Origin: an uncultured bacterium
Lineage (GTDB): Bacteria; Desulfobacterota; Desulfovibrionia; Desulfovibrionales; Desulfovibrionaceae
Assembly (NCBI GenBank): GCA_905214305.1
Contig: CAJMLK010000001.1
Coordinates: 33,279-97,278 of the forward strand
Length of the DNA: 64,000 bases
Reading direction: 5' to 3'
Shown here piece after piece: positions 1 to 8,371 of the stretch. Below the pieces are notes generated by a model, which worked only from the letters and a program-made list of their open reading frames with translations, searched no databases and was not told the DNA's origin. How positions within the stretch are numbered: the first letter of the stretch is position 1; each line of letters opens with the position of its first letter. Made by a program: the position numbers and the translations under genes.

Positions 1-554
1 TGCGTAAAGGAAACAAGGGCAAACTGATGCCCGTTAAGCCCGCAAACGTCGATGCGGCCATCGCCCTTGGGCATCATGCACAGGCAGGCAATGGCATCCA
101 TGGCATCGTCATCGCTGATGCAAAACGTCACCTTGTCCAGAAGGTCCTGCAAAAAGTCGCCAGACCAGGTCACCGTGTTTTCTTCAGGAAAGCTGGAAAA
201 ATTCTGAAACCACTCGGCCCCGCTTACAGGCAGTTTATATGTGCGACGCCCCTGCTCTACCAGCAGATTGCCCGAAGCTTCGTCAAGGGAAAGGTGCAGC
301 ACGCCCGAGGGCAGCTGACGCACCAGATCCACAAAGGCCCTGCCCTGCACGCCGATAAGGCCGGGCTGTGCCACCTCTGCCTGATAGCGTCCCGTAAATT
401 CAATGTTGGCATCGGTGGACATGACCGAAAGGCCGCCGTCTTCCGCCCTGAGCCAGATGGAGCGCAAATACTGCGCCCCTGCCTTGGCGGGAATAATGGC
501 AACAGCTTTCAACAGGCCTTCGATGATCTGCTCTTTATTAACAGTAAGTTTCAT
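1..554 (-). CDS. dnaN: DNA polymerase III beta sliding clamp, N-terminal part (cut by window edge)
   Basis: This is the first about 184 residues of the beta clamp, the ring that tethers DNA polymerase III to DNA; the rest lies beyond base 1. The protein opens MKLTVNKEQIIEGLLKAV and continues with the clamp pattern of domain 1 (AIIPAKAG, STDANIEF, GRAFVDLVRQLP, and LDKVTFCISDDDAMDAI leading into domain 2). The ATG at 554 is preceded by a clear AAGGAAAG ribosome binding site. It lies 148 bases downstream of dnaA on the same strand, the usual dnaA-dnaN order, so it is probably co-transcribed. Only the N-terminal third to half is visible, so integrity of the gene cannot be judged. Confidence 0.93.
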   Translation of the reverse strand, partial: MKLTVNKEQIIEGLLKAVAIIPAKAGAQYLRSIWLRAEDGGLSVMSTDANIEFTGRYQAEVAQPGLIGVQGRAFVDLVRQLPSGVLHLSLDEASGNLLVEQGRRTYKLPVSGAEWFQNFSSFPEENTVTWSGDFLQDLLDKVTFCISDDDAMDAIACLCMMPKGDGRIDVCGLNGHQFALVSFT

Positions 555-702
555 ACATTCTTTCCTTAACTATTATTGGCAGTGTTGCTATGTTCTTATC
601 GGCTTAAAAGCCCTGTAAAAATTGAACTTTTTGTGGAACATCCCAACGTGTTTTTTAGGAACGCCGGTAACAGCCCAAAAGCTTTTGCCCTGATTTCAGG
701 GG

Positions 703-2076
703 TCAGGGTGTTTTCATTTCAATCTCTGTTACCAGTTGGTGTACACTTTTGTTACTAACCATCAATTTCTTAATCTTATTAATGGCATATATGACTGTGC
801 TATGGTCTCGCCCGCCAAAGGCACGGCCCAGTTCCGGGTAGGAAAGACCAAGCTTGCGGCGACATATATACATGGATACCTGTCGTGCCAGTACGAGGTC
901 TGGGCGGCGCTTGGCACCGAGCACGTCTTCGGGCCGCAGGTTGAGCTTTCTGGCAACTTCGCCCAGAATTTCCCGGCAGCCGGGCATTTTTTCCGCCACC
1001 CCGGTGCGTACGATATTTTCCATATCGGCCTGGGTGAGGTTATTGCCCTTCACGGCGCAATACGCGCCTACCTTGAGCATGAGGCCCTGCAATAGCCGGA
1101 ACTGTGAGCAGCGCTGCGCCAGAAAAAGCAGCTGTTCCCGTGTCAGCGGCAAGCGCCGTTCCTTGCACATGACTTGCAGATAGCGCAGGCGGACATACAG
1201 GTCCGGCTCCATAAGTTCCACCACAAGCCCGCTTTCAAGGCGCGAACGCAGGCGTTCGTCCAGCGCTTTCAGGGCCTGCGGCTGGCCGGAGCAGGCAAAA
1301 ATCATGCGTGGTGCGGCTCTGCCTGCCTGTTCACCCGTTGGCGGGGCTTCTTCCCCTTGGGGACCGTCCGCAGAGTTTTTGTGCCCGCCGGGGCAACTGT
1401 CCATAATGGTTACAAGCTTGCGCTGCCAGTCGTCATGCCCGGCAAGGTCCTGAATATCATCAAGAACAAGGACGTCATAGCGCAGCCAGAACATTTCCGG
1501 CCTTCCCCACACGAGATGTTCAGAGCAGAAACGGGCGGCGCTGGAGCAGACCATGCGGGCGGGATCGGCAGTGCGGGACATCACTGATGTCATGGCCTGA
1601 AGAAGGCGGCTTTTGCCTGTGCCGCTGCGCCCGCAGACCAGAAAAGGGTTATAGGCCGTGGATGAAGTGTCGGCGGCCAGCTCTCTGGCTGTTGCCAGAG
1701 GAAAAGCGTTTTTGTCGTTGCAGATAAAGTCTGCGAAGGGGTCTTCCGCTGTTTCTTCCGCGGTGTTGTTGCGGCAGTCCGGTGCGGGGAAAGGGCTGAC
1801 GGGCTGCGGCTGATTCCTGGCGGCAAAAGCGCCGGGGTTGGCGCTTTCGTAGACTATTCTGGGTACGGAATCTTCGTGCAGGCTCGTAAAATGTTTGTGC
1901 AGCGCATCTTCAAAGGCTGCCCGCCTGTGCTGGCTGAACCAGTCTGCAAAATACATGTGCGGAAAAACCACCCTCAGGGTGTTTTCTTCCTGGCGCAGGG
2001 TAAGGCTGTCCAGCCAGTTTTCTCCGGCTGTGGCCCTATTTTTTGCCAGTATTTCCCGCAACTCTTTTTTCAGCAT
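703..2076 (-). CDS. dnaA: Chromosomal replication initiator DnaA
   Basis: AAA+ initiator that binds DnaA boxes at oriC and melts the origin. The 457-residue protein shows domain I (1-70), a linker, the Walker A loop GRSGTGKS (149-156), Walker B VLVLDDI (203-209), a sensor region (RMIFACSG), and the C-terminal DnaA signature with GGRDHSTVIYAINKI, the helix-turn-helix that reads DnaA boxes. The FADFICNDKN segment before the AAA+ core is the usual family motif. About 30 extra residues rich in Gly, Pro and Glu sit between Walker B and sensor 1, where most DnaA proteins are shorter. No strong Shine-Dalgarno precedes the ATG at 2076. A DnaA-box-like TGTGGACAA about 40 bases upstream suggests autoregulation. 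dnaN follows downstream. Confidence 0.95.
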   Translation of the reverse strand: MLKKELREILAKNRATAGENWLDSLTLRQEENTLRVVFPHMYFADWFSQHRRAAFEDALHKHFTSLHEDSVPRIVYESANPGAFAARNQPQPVSPFPAPDCRNNTAEETAEDPFADFICNDKNAFPLATARELAADTSSTAYNPFLVCGRSGTGKSRLLQAMTSVMSRTADPARMVCSSAARFCSEHLVWGRPEMFWLRYDVLVLDDIQDLAGHDDWQRKLVTIMDSCPGGHKNSADGPQGEEAPPTGEQAGRAAPRMIFACSGQPQALKALDERLRSRLESGLVVELMEPDLYVRLRYLQVMCKERRLPLTREQLLFLAQRCSQFRLLQGLMLKVGAYCAVKGNNLTQADMENIVRTGVAEKMPGCREILGEVARKLNLRPEDVLGAKRRPDLVLARQVSMYICRRKLGLSYPELGRAFGGRDHSTVIYAINKIKKLMVSNKSVHQLVTEIEMKTP

Positions 2077-2720
2077 AATATACGTGATTCATTCGCCTCG
2101 CAGGGCGTGCCCTGTGGACAAAGTATCTTCCCGCAGGTTCGGCTGAGGCTCGGTTTTTTCGGCCCAGGCCGTATAGGAACAAGAGATACTCGTAGCATAA
2201 AAGTTGATTTCAAACAAGAGGGCCGCCATCCCCCGCAAATACTGCCTGCTGTGGATGCCTGTGGAAAACACTGTGCCACAGCGCTGTCTTTTCGGATGGT
2301 TCGCGGTTTTTCGTGCTGCTGACGGCACGCTTTTTTATCCTTTGGCCGGATTTGTTTTTTTGCCTCGGAATTGCCTCGGAACTGCCGCGGAATTGCCGCG
2401 GAACGGCCTCGGAACTGTCGAGAGCAGCGGCGACGACACCGGCGGCGGCAGTTTTTTACTCCCCGCCCGGCAGGCACAGTCCTTGTCATGCCCGAAGGCA
2501 TGCGCCTGCAGCCCGGTGACGGTGTCAGCATGAGCGGACGCCGGGCTTTTATCCTTGTGCATCCTGCACTGTTTCGCGCTCCTGTGACGGCGGTGGCGGC
2601 TGTTTTTGCCGTCTGCGCCACAGGACGCGCTCCAGAGGCTGCAATGATGAAAAAGGTGCGCGGGGCGGGCCTTTTACCCTTGAACTGGACAAGCTCCCTG
2701 CCCATGCGTATAAGCTCCTC
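2077..2720. other. Candidate chromosomal origin (oriC) region
   Basis: This 644-base gap between dnaA and a divergent M23 peptidase gene holds no credible gene. It contains TGTGGACAA (2113-2121, one mismatch to the DnaA box) and TGTGGAAAA (2260-2268, which fits TTWTNCACA on the other strand), plus a looser TGTGGATGC (2250-2258). A short AT-richer stretch at about 2330-2360 is followed directly by five tandem 11-mers (2361-2415). Position next to dnaA-dnaN and this motif set are what is expected of a bacterial origin. That it is the active origin is inference; cumulative GC skew of the whole chromosome would decide. Confidence 0.6.
2361..2415. repeat. Five tandem 11-bp repeats beside dnaA
   Basis: Five head-to-tail 11-mers with the pattern KGCCKCGGAAY: TGCCTCGGAAT, TGCCTCGGAAC, TGCCGCGGAAT, TGCCGCGGAAC, GGCCTCGGAAC. 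The period is close to one helical turn, so all units would present the same face. They resemble iterons by layout, but the unit matches no initiator box I know. Confidence 0.85.
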
Positions 2721-4232
2721 ATGGGATCGAAGAACAAAAGACTATGGTTGGCAGGGGTCTTGCTGTTGGCGGTGCTGGGTTTTGTCGTGGCCCGTCATGT
2801 GGGATTGCCCGGTCTTACGGCTATGAGCGGGCCGGAATCCGTGCAGGAACAGCCTGCAGTTGCGACCAGTGAAAAAACGCAGGAACACGCCGCTTCTCAG
2901 GATGGGGCTGCCCCGCAAAATCCTGACGACGATCCCGCCGGCGAACCCGATTCCTCCTCACCCTCCTCTCCTTCCAGTGAAGCAGCCAACGCAGACCATG
3001 CGGATACGGCCGCCGATGCTGCCGCTGATGCGGCGGACGCCGGGGCAGCGCCGGGCGAGGCCGTGGTGCGCGGAACCTTTGAAAAGGGCGATACCGTCAG
3101 CAAGGTTCTTGAAAATTCCGGCGGGCAGGGAACGCAGCAGTACGTCAGTGCGGCGCGTCAGGTTTTTTCCATGCGCGCCTTTCGTGAGGGGCAGCCCTAT
3201 GTTGTGGTTACCGACACGGAATCGGGCAAGGTCAAACGCTTTGAATACGAGATAGACAGCCATCATCGCCTTGTGGTGGAGGGAACAGACGCCCCCGCCG
3301 CCAGAGTAGAGCCTATTGAATATGTTGTGCTGCTGAATTCCATTACGGGAACCATCAGCGACAATCTGTTCCAGGCCGTGGCCGATATGGGTGAAAGCCC
3401 GCAAATGGCCCTCAAGCTGGCGGATCTTTTCGGCGCGGAAATAAACTTTATCCGCGATCTGCAGCAGGGCGACTCCTTTGCCGTGCTGGTGGAAAAACGC
3501 TATCGCGAAGGTGAATACAAGGGCTATGGACGTATTCTGGCCGCCCATTTCACCAACAAGGGCAAAACCTACGAAGCCTATATTTTTCGTGAGGGCAACA
3601 GGGCCGAATATTACAACCGCAAGGGCGAAAGTCTGCGCAAGACCCTGCTTCAGGCCCCTCTGGCCTTCACGCGCATTACCTCGCGCTTTACAAACAGCCG
3701 ACTGCACCCCATATTAAATTACAGACGCGCCCACCACGGCGTGGACTACGCGGCCCCCACAGGTACTCCGGTCAAGGCCGTGGGTGACGGGCTGGTAACA
3801 CAACGCGCATGGGTCGGCGGCTATGGTAACCAGATTGTTATCAAGCATGCGGCCGGGCTGGAATCCATGTATGCGCACCTTTCAGGCTATGCACGCGGCC
3901 TTGCCAGGGGGCAGCGCGTGCGTCAGGGGCAGGTTATCGGCTTTGTGGGCAGCACTGGTCTGGCAACAGGCCCCCATCTGGATTTCCGGCTGCGCCAGAA
4001 TGGAAAGTTCATCGACCCGGGCAAGGCCATCAACCCGCGCGGTGAGCCGGTGTCAAAAAAGGCCATGGCCGAATTTGAAAAGGTTGTAGCCCTTGAGCTG
4101 GCCTATCTTAATGGTGAAAAGGCTCTTTCTGAATACGAGCCGGGCAGCATAGTGCCCGAAAACCCTGTTCCCGTACCTGAAAAGCCTGTGGAAAAAGAAA
4201 AAGGCAAACCCGCCAAAAAGGGGCGGCGATGA
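2721..4232 (+). CDS. Membrane-anchored M23 family metallopeptidase
   Basis: A 503-residue envelope protein likely to cut or bind peptidoglycan in the periplasm. It starts with a signal anchor (residues about 6-25), then a 70-residue acidic, Ala/Pro/Ser-rich linker, an OapA/SPOR-like middle region, and a LytM/M23 domain at about 320-440. Visible motifs are HHGVDYA (the H-x3-D metal site), MYAHLSGYA and TGPHLDFRL. The last normally reads H-x-H; here the second metal ligand position is Asp (HLD), a variant I believe occurs in other deltaproteobacterial M23 proteins. The C-terminus is Lys/Pro-rich. It is followed after 30 bases by a small gene on the same strand. The ATG at 2721 lacks a strong ribosome binding site but has no better in-frame alternative. 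Confidence 0.85.
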   Translation: MGSKNKRLWLAGVLLLAVLGFVVARHVGLPGLTAMSGPESVQEQPAVATSEKTQEHAASQDGAAPQNPDDDPAGEPDSSSPSSPSSEAANADHADTAADAAADAADAGAAPGEAVVRGTFEKGDTVSKVLENSGGQGTQQYVSAARQVFSMRAFREGQPYVVVTDTESGKVKRFEYEIDSHHRLVVEGTDAPAARVEPIEYVVLLNSITGTISDNLFQAVADMGESPQMALKLADLFGAEINFIRDLQQGDSFAVLVEKRYREGEYKGYGRILAAHFTNKGKTYEAYIFREGNRAEYYNRKGESLRKTLLQAPLAFTRITSRFTNSRLHPILNYRRAHHGVDYAAPTGTPVKAVGDGLVTQRAWVGGYGNQIVIKHAAGLESMYAHLSGYARGLARGQRVRQGQVIGFVGSTGLATGPHLDFRLRQNGKFIDPGKAINPRGEPVSKKAMAEFEKVVALELAYLNGEKALSEYEPGSIVPENPVPVPEKPVEKEKGKPAKKGRR

Positions 4233-4262
4233 AGTAGCGCCGCTCTCGCAAGGAGGGCCGTC

Positions 4263-4487
4263 ATGACATATTTTCAGCCACTTTCGGGACTGACACTCAT
4301 AGTGCAGAATACCCCGCCCGACACGACGGATGTCATTACCTACGTGCCGTCTGTACTGAATGACATTACCGCCGCCATTGACCAGCTTGAATCTGCGGAC
4401 AGCGCCAGCTCGTTTATGCAGACACAGTGGCGCATGGCAGCCGCCAATATGCTGGGTATCGGGGCTGTTGTGGGCGGATGGGCATAG
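4263..4487 (+). CDS. Small protein of unknown function
   Basis: A 74-residue protein that I do not recognise. An excellent ribosome binding site (AAGGAGGG) sits at the right distance from the ATG, and a strong terminator follows about 50 bases after the stop, which together make it a real gene. The middle is helix-prone and the C-terminal 20 residues (AANMLGIGAVVGGWA) are glycine-rich and hydrophobic, perhaps a short membrane or helix-packing segment. It lies 30 bases after the M23 peptidase and is probably its operon partner. Confidence 0.7.
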   Translation: MTYFQPLSGLTLIVQNTPPDTTDVITYVPSVLNDITAAIDQLESADSASSFMQTQWRMAAANMLGIGAVVGGWA

Positions 4488-4534
4488 GCCCGGTCGCTTT
4501 TTTATTCAAGGAATATTGAGGATAGCACTTGTAG

Positions 4535-4571
4535 AATACGGACAAACCGTGGTGGTTTGTCCGTATTTTTT
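4535..4571 (+). terminator. Strong intrinsic terminator
   Basis: A perfect 14-bp stem (4535-4548 with 4554-4567), GTGGT loop, ending in a T run. It closes the M23 peptidase and small-gene transcript. Confidence 0.92.
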
Positions 4572-4591
4572 GCTTTCAGGGCATGCAGCGT

Positions 4592-4656
4592 TTAGAGCAT
4601 TTCGAGTGCTAAATGTTGTGGAACAATTTCCCTTTGAAATGATTTCATTGCCTCCG
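4592..4656. repeat. Degenerate fragment of the dispersed hairpin repeat
   Basis: Contains TTAGAGCATTTCGAGTGCTA followed by an ACAATTTCCCTTTGAAAT-like segment, both recognisable pieces of the repeat described at 10692-10841 and 8235-8361. No gene is visible here. Confidence 0.55.
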
Positions 4657-4660
4657 TTTT

Positions 4661-4860
4661 GGACGCCTGCGCCGCGCACGGCAGAGGGGGGCCTGTCAGG
4701 GGCTGTACCCCTCCGAGGCCCCCTCTGCACTCCCCCGGACTCCCCCTCCTGAGGTTTTCAATCACCGTGCGTGGCGAGGGCTGCGCGCCGTGTGCTGCGG
4801 GAGCTTCCCTCCCTCCGGGCGGGTGATCTCCCTCCGCGCCGCGCTACGCCATCAACGAAA
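4661..4860. repeat. GC-rich 200-bp repeat, copy A
   Basis: About 200 bases that align along their length with 10106-10310. Shared blocks include CTCCCTCCGGNCGGGTGATCTC near the 3' end and a nested GC hairpin near the 5' end (GGGGGCCT pairing with AGGCCCCC around an inner GGGG/CCCC stem). Reverse-strand reading frames through both copies give a similar arginine-rich peptide, but I regard that as a by-product of the repeat rather than a gene. Confidence 0.75.
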
Positions 4861-5254
4861 CCCGCTTTGACTGGTTGAGCGCTTTTGCCAATGGCCGCAG
4901 TTCCGTCTGCACGGCTCACCGCCCGTTTGTCTGCGGGTTTGGGCTGTCCGTCTGGTTGCATGCGCGGGCAGAGACAACGCACTGGCAAGCCTGCGAAGCC
5001 ACGTTTGCCCGCCTGCGCGCATGAGCATGTCTTTTGGCAGCCCTGCCCTGATGTGCTGGAAAATCCCCAAGCGAATTAAGGAAAAAGAAAGGAACAATGT
5101 GGCGTCACCCGGCATGGCGCTTCATGCAGTTTACGCATGAGGGCAGCTCGTGCCGCCGGGAAAAAGGCGTGGGAACAAAGAATATTGTTCGTAAAAAAGT
5201 AAAATATTTTATAATGTTATTTAAGTAAGGAACAAAAATGAACTTTGCCTGCGT
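4861..5254. other. Intergenic stretch, no gene seen
   Basis: The first half is GC-rich with only short, unconvincing frames. From about 5160 the DNA turns AT-rich (AAAATATTTTATAATG region), which may carry a promoter firing rightward into the hairpin block, but I cannot assign -35 and -10 boxes with confidence. Confidence 0.5.
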
Positions 5255-5410
5255 GTTCTAGAACAGATTAACTTTGAAATGCTTCACATTTCAAAGTTTT
5301 CATTCAGCCCAAAAAAGCGATTTTCGGCTGAATCCACGCCACATTGTGGCGCGCTGCACTTTCGTGCAGCGTTAGAGCATTTATACTTTTTCAAAGTTAA
5401 AATGCTCTAA
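5255..5410. repeat. Block of consecutive perfect hairpins
   Basis: After a GTTCTAGAAC palindrome (5255-5264) come five inverted repeats almost without spacers: a 12-bp stem 5270-5281/5287-5298; 5302-5309/5326-5333; 5337-5342/5346-5351; 5352-5359/5364-5371 with a TTTC loop; and TTAGAGCATTT/AAATGCTCTAA at 5372-5382/5400-5410. The first and last share sequence with the dispersed repeat family. A terminator hairpin follows at 5425. It may be a nested cluster of repeat elements or a structured RNA. Confidence 0.8.
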
Positions 5411-5424
5411 CTCGCTGGTTTTGA

Positions 5425-5466
5425 GCGCCCCGTGTTCTTTGATTATGGAACACGGGGCGCCTTTTT
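5425..5466 (+). terminator. Strong intrinsic terminator with no gene before it
   Basis: A perfect 13-bp stem (5425-5437 with 5448-5460) followed by CTTTTT. The nearest upstream plus-strand gene (ending 4487) already has its own terminator, so this one would end a transcript that starts inside the intergenic hairpin region. Confidence 0.85.
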
Positions 5467-5639
5467 ATGAATGATTGCTTAATGATACAACTTATCAATA
5501 TAAAAGAATATGAAAAACAGATAGTTAACATATGGCTGCCCGCTGGCGACTTTCATTCGGCGCACAAGCGTGTATAATGGCCTTTGGCCCGCAGGGCCGC
5601 TTTCGCCCTTTGTAACTTCAAGAAAAGGTTTCTGCTCCC

Positions 5640-7955
5640 ATGTTTGCAATGCCCAAAAATCTGCCCCATCCGCAACTGAAGCCCAATACCGAAGTTGTTT
5701 TGCAAAAGCGCTATCTGCGTAAAAATCTGGACGGAAAAATCATCGAAGAGCCGCGTGATCTTTTCTGGCGCGTGGCTACGGCCATTGCCGCCCAGGAAAA
5801 AAATTACAAGGACTCAAGCGTTACGCCTGAGCAGCTGGCCCGGGATTTTTACGATCTCATGACCAGTTGGAAATTCCTGCCCAATTCTCCCACCCTCATG
5901 AACGCCGGTACTGATCTGGGCCAGCTTTCGGCCTGCTTTGTGCTGCCCGTGGGCGATTCCATTGAAGAAATTTTTGACGCCGTCAAATACGCCGCCATGA
6001 TACACAAATCCGGCGGCGGCACGGGCTTTTCCTTTTCCCGTCTGCGCCCCAAGGACAGCCGTGTGGGTTCCACCGGGGGCGTGGCGTCCGGCCCTGTGTC
6101 TTTTTTGCGCATTTTCAATACCGCCACCGAGCAGATAAAGCAGGGCGGTACGCGGCGCGGGGCCAATATGGGCATTCTGCGGGTGGATCATCCGGATATT
6201 CTGGAGTTCATCGGGGCCAAGGAAAAAGAAGGGGAGTTCAATAACTTCAATCTTTCCGTCGGGCTGACAGAATCGTTCATGCAGGCTGTTGAAAACGACG
6301 AACAGTATGACCTTGTTTCGCCCCATAACGGCGAAGTCATGAACCGCCTGCCCGCGCGTCAGGTTTTCGATCTGCTGGTGCGCAAGGCGTGGCAGTCCGG
6401 CGATCCGGGCATTGTTTTTCTGGACCGCATCAACCGTGACAATCCCACGCCTGAGCAGGGCGATATCGAGTCCACCAACCCTTGCGGCGAGCAGCCGCTT
6501 TTGCCCTTTGAGGCGTGCAATCTGGGTTCCATCAATCTTTCCTGCTTTCATGTGCCGGGGCATGAAAATGGTGCAGACCCTGCCAAGAGTATTGACTGGG
6601 ACGAACTGCGCCGCGTGGTGCAGCTGTCTGTGCGTTTTCTCGATAATGTGATTGACGCTTCGCGCTTTCCGCTGGAGCGCATTGGCGAAACCGTGCGCAA
6701 AAACCGCAAGATCGGTCTTGGCGTCATGGGTTTTGCCGATCTGCTTTTTCAGCTTGGCGTGGCGTATGACTCGCAGCAGGGGCTTGATCTTGGTGAGCGC
6801 ATCATGGCCTTTGTGCAGGAAGAAGGGCACAGGGCCTCGGCGGAGCTGGCGCGGGAGCGCGGGCCTTTCCCGGCCTACGCGTCTTCGGTGTTTGCTGCCG
6901 GAAAGCTTGGGCCGTACCGCAATGCCACGGTAACCACCATTGCGCCCACGGGGACGCTTTCCATCATTGCAGGCTGCTCTTCCGGTGTGGAACCGCTTTT
7001 TGCCCTCTGCTTTACACGCAATATTCTGGATGGCGAACGTCTGGTGGAGATCAATCCGCATTTTGAGGCGGCGCTGGAATCCGGGGGCCTGTGCAGCCAT
7101 GAACTGATGGACGCGGTGGCGGCCAGGGGGTCCATTCAGGATATGGACTATCTGCCCGCAGCGCTGCGCAAAACCTTTGTGACCGCTATGGACATAGCGC
7201 CCCAGTGGCATCTGCGCATGCAGGCGGCCTTTCAGCGGCACACGGACAATGCCGTGTCCAAAACCGTCAACCTGTCCAACAGCGCGACCGAGCAGGATAT
7301 CCACGAGATTTACTGGCTGGCCTATCAGGAAGGCTGCAAGGGCGTTACCGTCTACCGCGATGGCTGCAAGAGCATTCAGGTGCTGGCGACCGGCGAAGGA
7401 CAGAAAAAAATGGACGGTGGTTCGGCTGACGCCTCAGGCGGCGCTGCGGACACCCACGCCCAGGGATCTGCTGTGGCGGGCAGCCCCATTGCCGATGTGC
7501 AGTCGCTGGTGCGCAAGCGCCCTGATGAAGTGCAGGGCTTTACCCGCAAGGTGCAGACCGGGCTTGGGGCCATGTATCTTACCGTAAATGAGGTGGACGG
7601 CAGACCCTTTGAAGTGTTCGCCACCATCGGCAAGTCAGGGCGTTCCATCACGGCCAAGGCTGAGGCTATCGGGCGGCTCGTGTCCCTTGCGCTGCGTTCC
7701 GGCGTGCATGTGCGCGACGTGGTGGCGCAGATCAAGGGCATCGGCGGTGAGCATCCTGTTTTTCGGGGCAAGGGGCTGCTGCTTTCCATTCCCGATGCCA
7801 TTGCCTGGGTGCTGGAGCAGCGCTACCTCAAGGATGAAGTGGTGGATACCGTCAACGATATTGCCGCCAGCCGTTGCCCGGACTGCGGCGAAAAGCTGGT
7901 GTTTCAGGAGGGCTGCCTCATCTGCCCGGCCTGCGGCTTTTCCCGTTGCGGCTAG
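5640..7955 (+). CDS. nrdJ: Adenosylcobalamin-dependent (class II) ribonucleotide reductase
   Basis: Reduces ribonucleotides to deoxyribonucleotides using a B12-generated radical, independent of oxygen, which suits an anaerobe. The 771-residue protein has an ATP-cone-like N-terminus (VLQKRYLRKNLDGK), the class II core with NPCGEQPLLPFEACNLGS (around residue 280) and a conserved TGTLSIIAGCSSGVEPLF region, a TSCPD domain (about 620-700), and a C-terminal zinc ribbon with CPDCG (746-750) and CLICPACGFSRCG (to the end). No B12 riboswitch was evident upstream. The TAG stop is the first three bases of a repeat element that fills the downstream gap. Confidence 0.95.
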   Translation: MFAMPKNLPHPQLKPNTEVVLQKRYLRKNLDGKIIEEPRDLFWRVATAIAAQEKNYKDSSVTPEQLARDFYDLMTSWKFLPNSPTLMNAGTDLGQLSACFVLPVGDSIEEIFDAVKYAAMIHKSGGGTGFSFSRLRPKDSRVGSTGGVASGPVSFLRIFNTATEQIKQGGTRRGANMGILRVDHPDILEFIGAKEKEGEFNNFNLSVGLTESFMQAVENDEQYDLVSPHNGEVMNRLPARQVFDLLVRKAWQSGDPGIVFLDRINRDNPTPEQGDIESTNPCGEQPLLPFEACNLGSINLSCFHVPGHENGADPAKSIDWDELRRVVQLSVRFLDNVIDASRFPLERIGETVRKNRKIGLGVMGFADLLFQLGVAYDSQQGLDLGERIMAFVQEEGHRASAELARERGPFPAYASSVFAAGKLGPYRNATVTTIAPTGTLSIIAGCSSGVEPLFALCFTRNILDGERLVEINPHFEAALESGGLCSHELMDAVAARGSIQDMDYLPAALRKTFVTAMDIAPQWHLRMQAAFQRHTDNAVSKTVNLSNSATEQDIHEIYWLAYQEGCKGVTVYRDGCKSIQVLATGEGQKKMDGGSADASGGAADTHAQGSAVAGSPIADVQSLVRKRPDEVQGFTRKVQTGLGAMYLTVNEVDGRPFEVFATIGKSGRSITAKAEAIGRLVSLALRSGVHVRDVVAQIKGIGGEHPVFRGKGLLLSIPDAIAWVLEQRYLKDEVVDTVNDIAASRCPDCGEKLVFQEGCLICPACGFSRCG

Positions 7956-8237
7956 GGTGATTCTATTTTGAACCCGCTCGGGCGGCTGCGCAGGCAGCCG
8001 CCCGCCGCGGAGGCGCAAGCGCAGCGGCAGCCGTTGTAACGCAGAAAACCGCACGTGCGGACAGCATGTGTAACAATCGGCCTGTTTCCATACAAGCACT
8101 GTCGCCATTTGTACGGCTCGCAGACTCGCCAGCGACTGCCGCGAGGACAGCGGATCTGCATATCAGCGCTGTTAAACGCCGGAGCGGGCGTCCCGGAAGC
8201 ATTGGGAATGGATATTCTCAATGCAAAAATGCTTTAG
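7953..8237. repeat. Degenerate long copy of the dispersed hairpin repeat
   Basis: Begins with the nrdJ TAG stop and aligns with the left end of the 150-bp element (GGCGGCTGCGCAGGCAG against GGCGGCTGCGTGAGCAG, then GGCGCAAGCGCAG), and ends with its right half (GTTAAACGCCGGAGCGGGCGTC, then ATATTCTCAATGC). About 130 extra bases in the middle match nothing else here. Confidence 0.65.
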
Positions 8238-8361
8238 AGCAGTTAACGAATGAAACGAGTTAACTGCTCTGCAAGGATTTTCTTTAAAATCCTTGCCACG
8301 AAATGCGAGAAGGCAGGCTTTTGCCTGCCGTAAATGAGCATTTCAAGTGTTAAATATTCTA
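8235..8361 (+). repeat. Hairpin-trio repeat, copy 1
   Basis: Three perfect stems in a row: AGAGCAGTTAAC/GTTAACTGCTCT (8236-8247/8259-8270), GCAAGGATTTT/AAAATCCTTGC (8271-8281/8286-8296), and GGCAGGC-TTTT-GCCTGCC (8312-8329) nested in an outer GAAATGC/GCATTTC stem. Related copies lie at 59495-59600 and 63940-64000 in the opposite orientation. Confidence 0.8.
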
Positions 8362-8371
8362 AAGGATCGGC

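Noticed and set aside
2204..2705. Overlapping frames on both strands in the dnaA upstream gap
   Set aside because: They run through tandem repeats and DnaA boxes, have low-complexity Arg/Pro-rich products and no ribosome binding sites.
4758..4988. Arginine-rich small frame with RREGSSRS pattern, also at 10210-10431
   Set aside because: It lies inside the duplicated GC-rich repeat and only reflects repeat similarity; no ribosome binding site and no other support.
5470..5639. Possible cobalamin riboswitch before nrdJ
   Set aside because: The region is short and AT-rich, and no B12-box-like sequence or large fold was seen.
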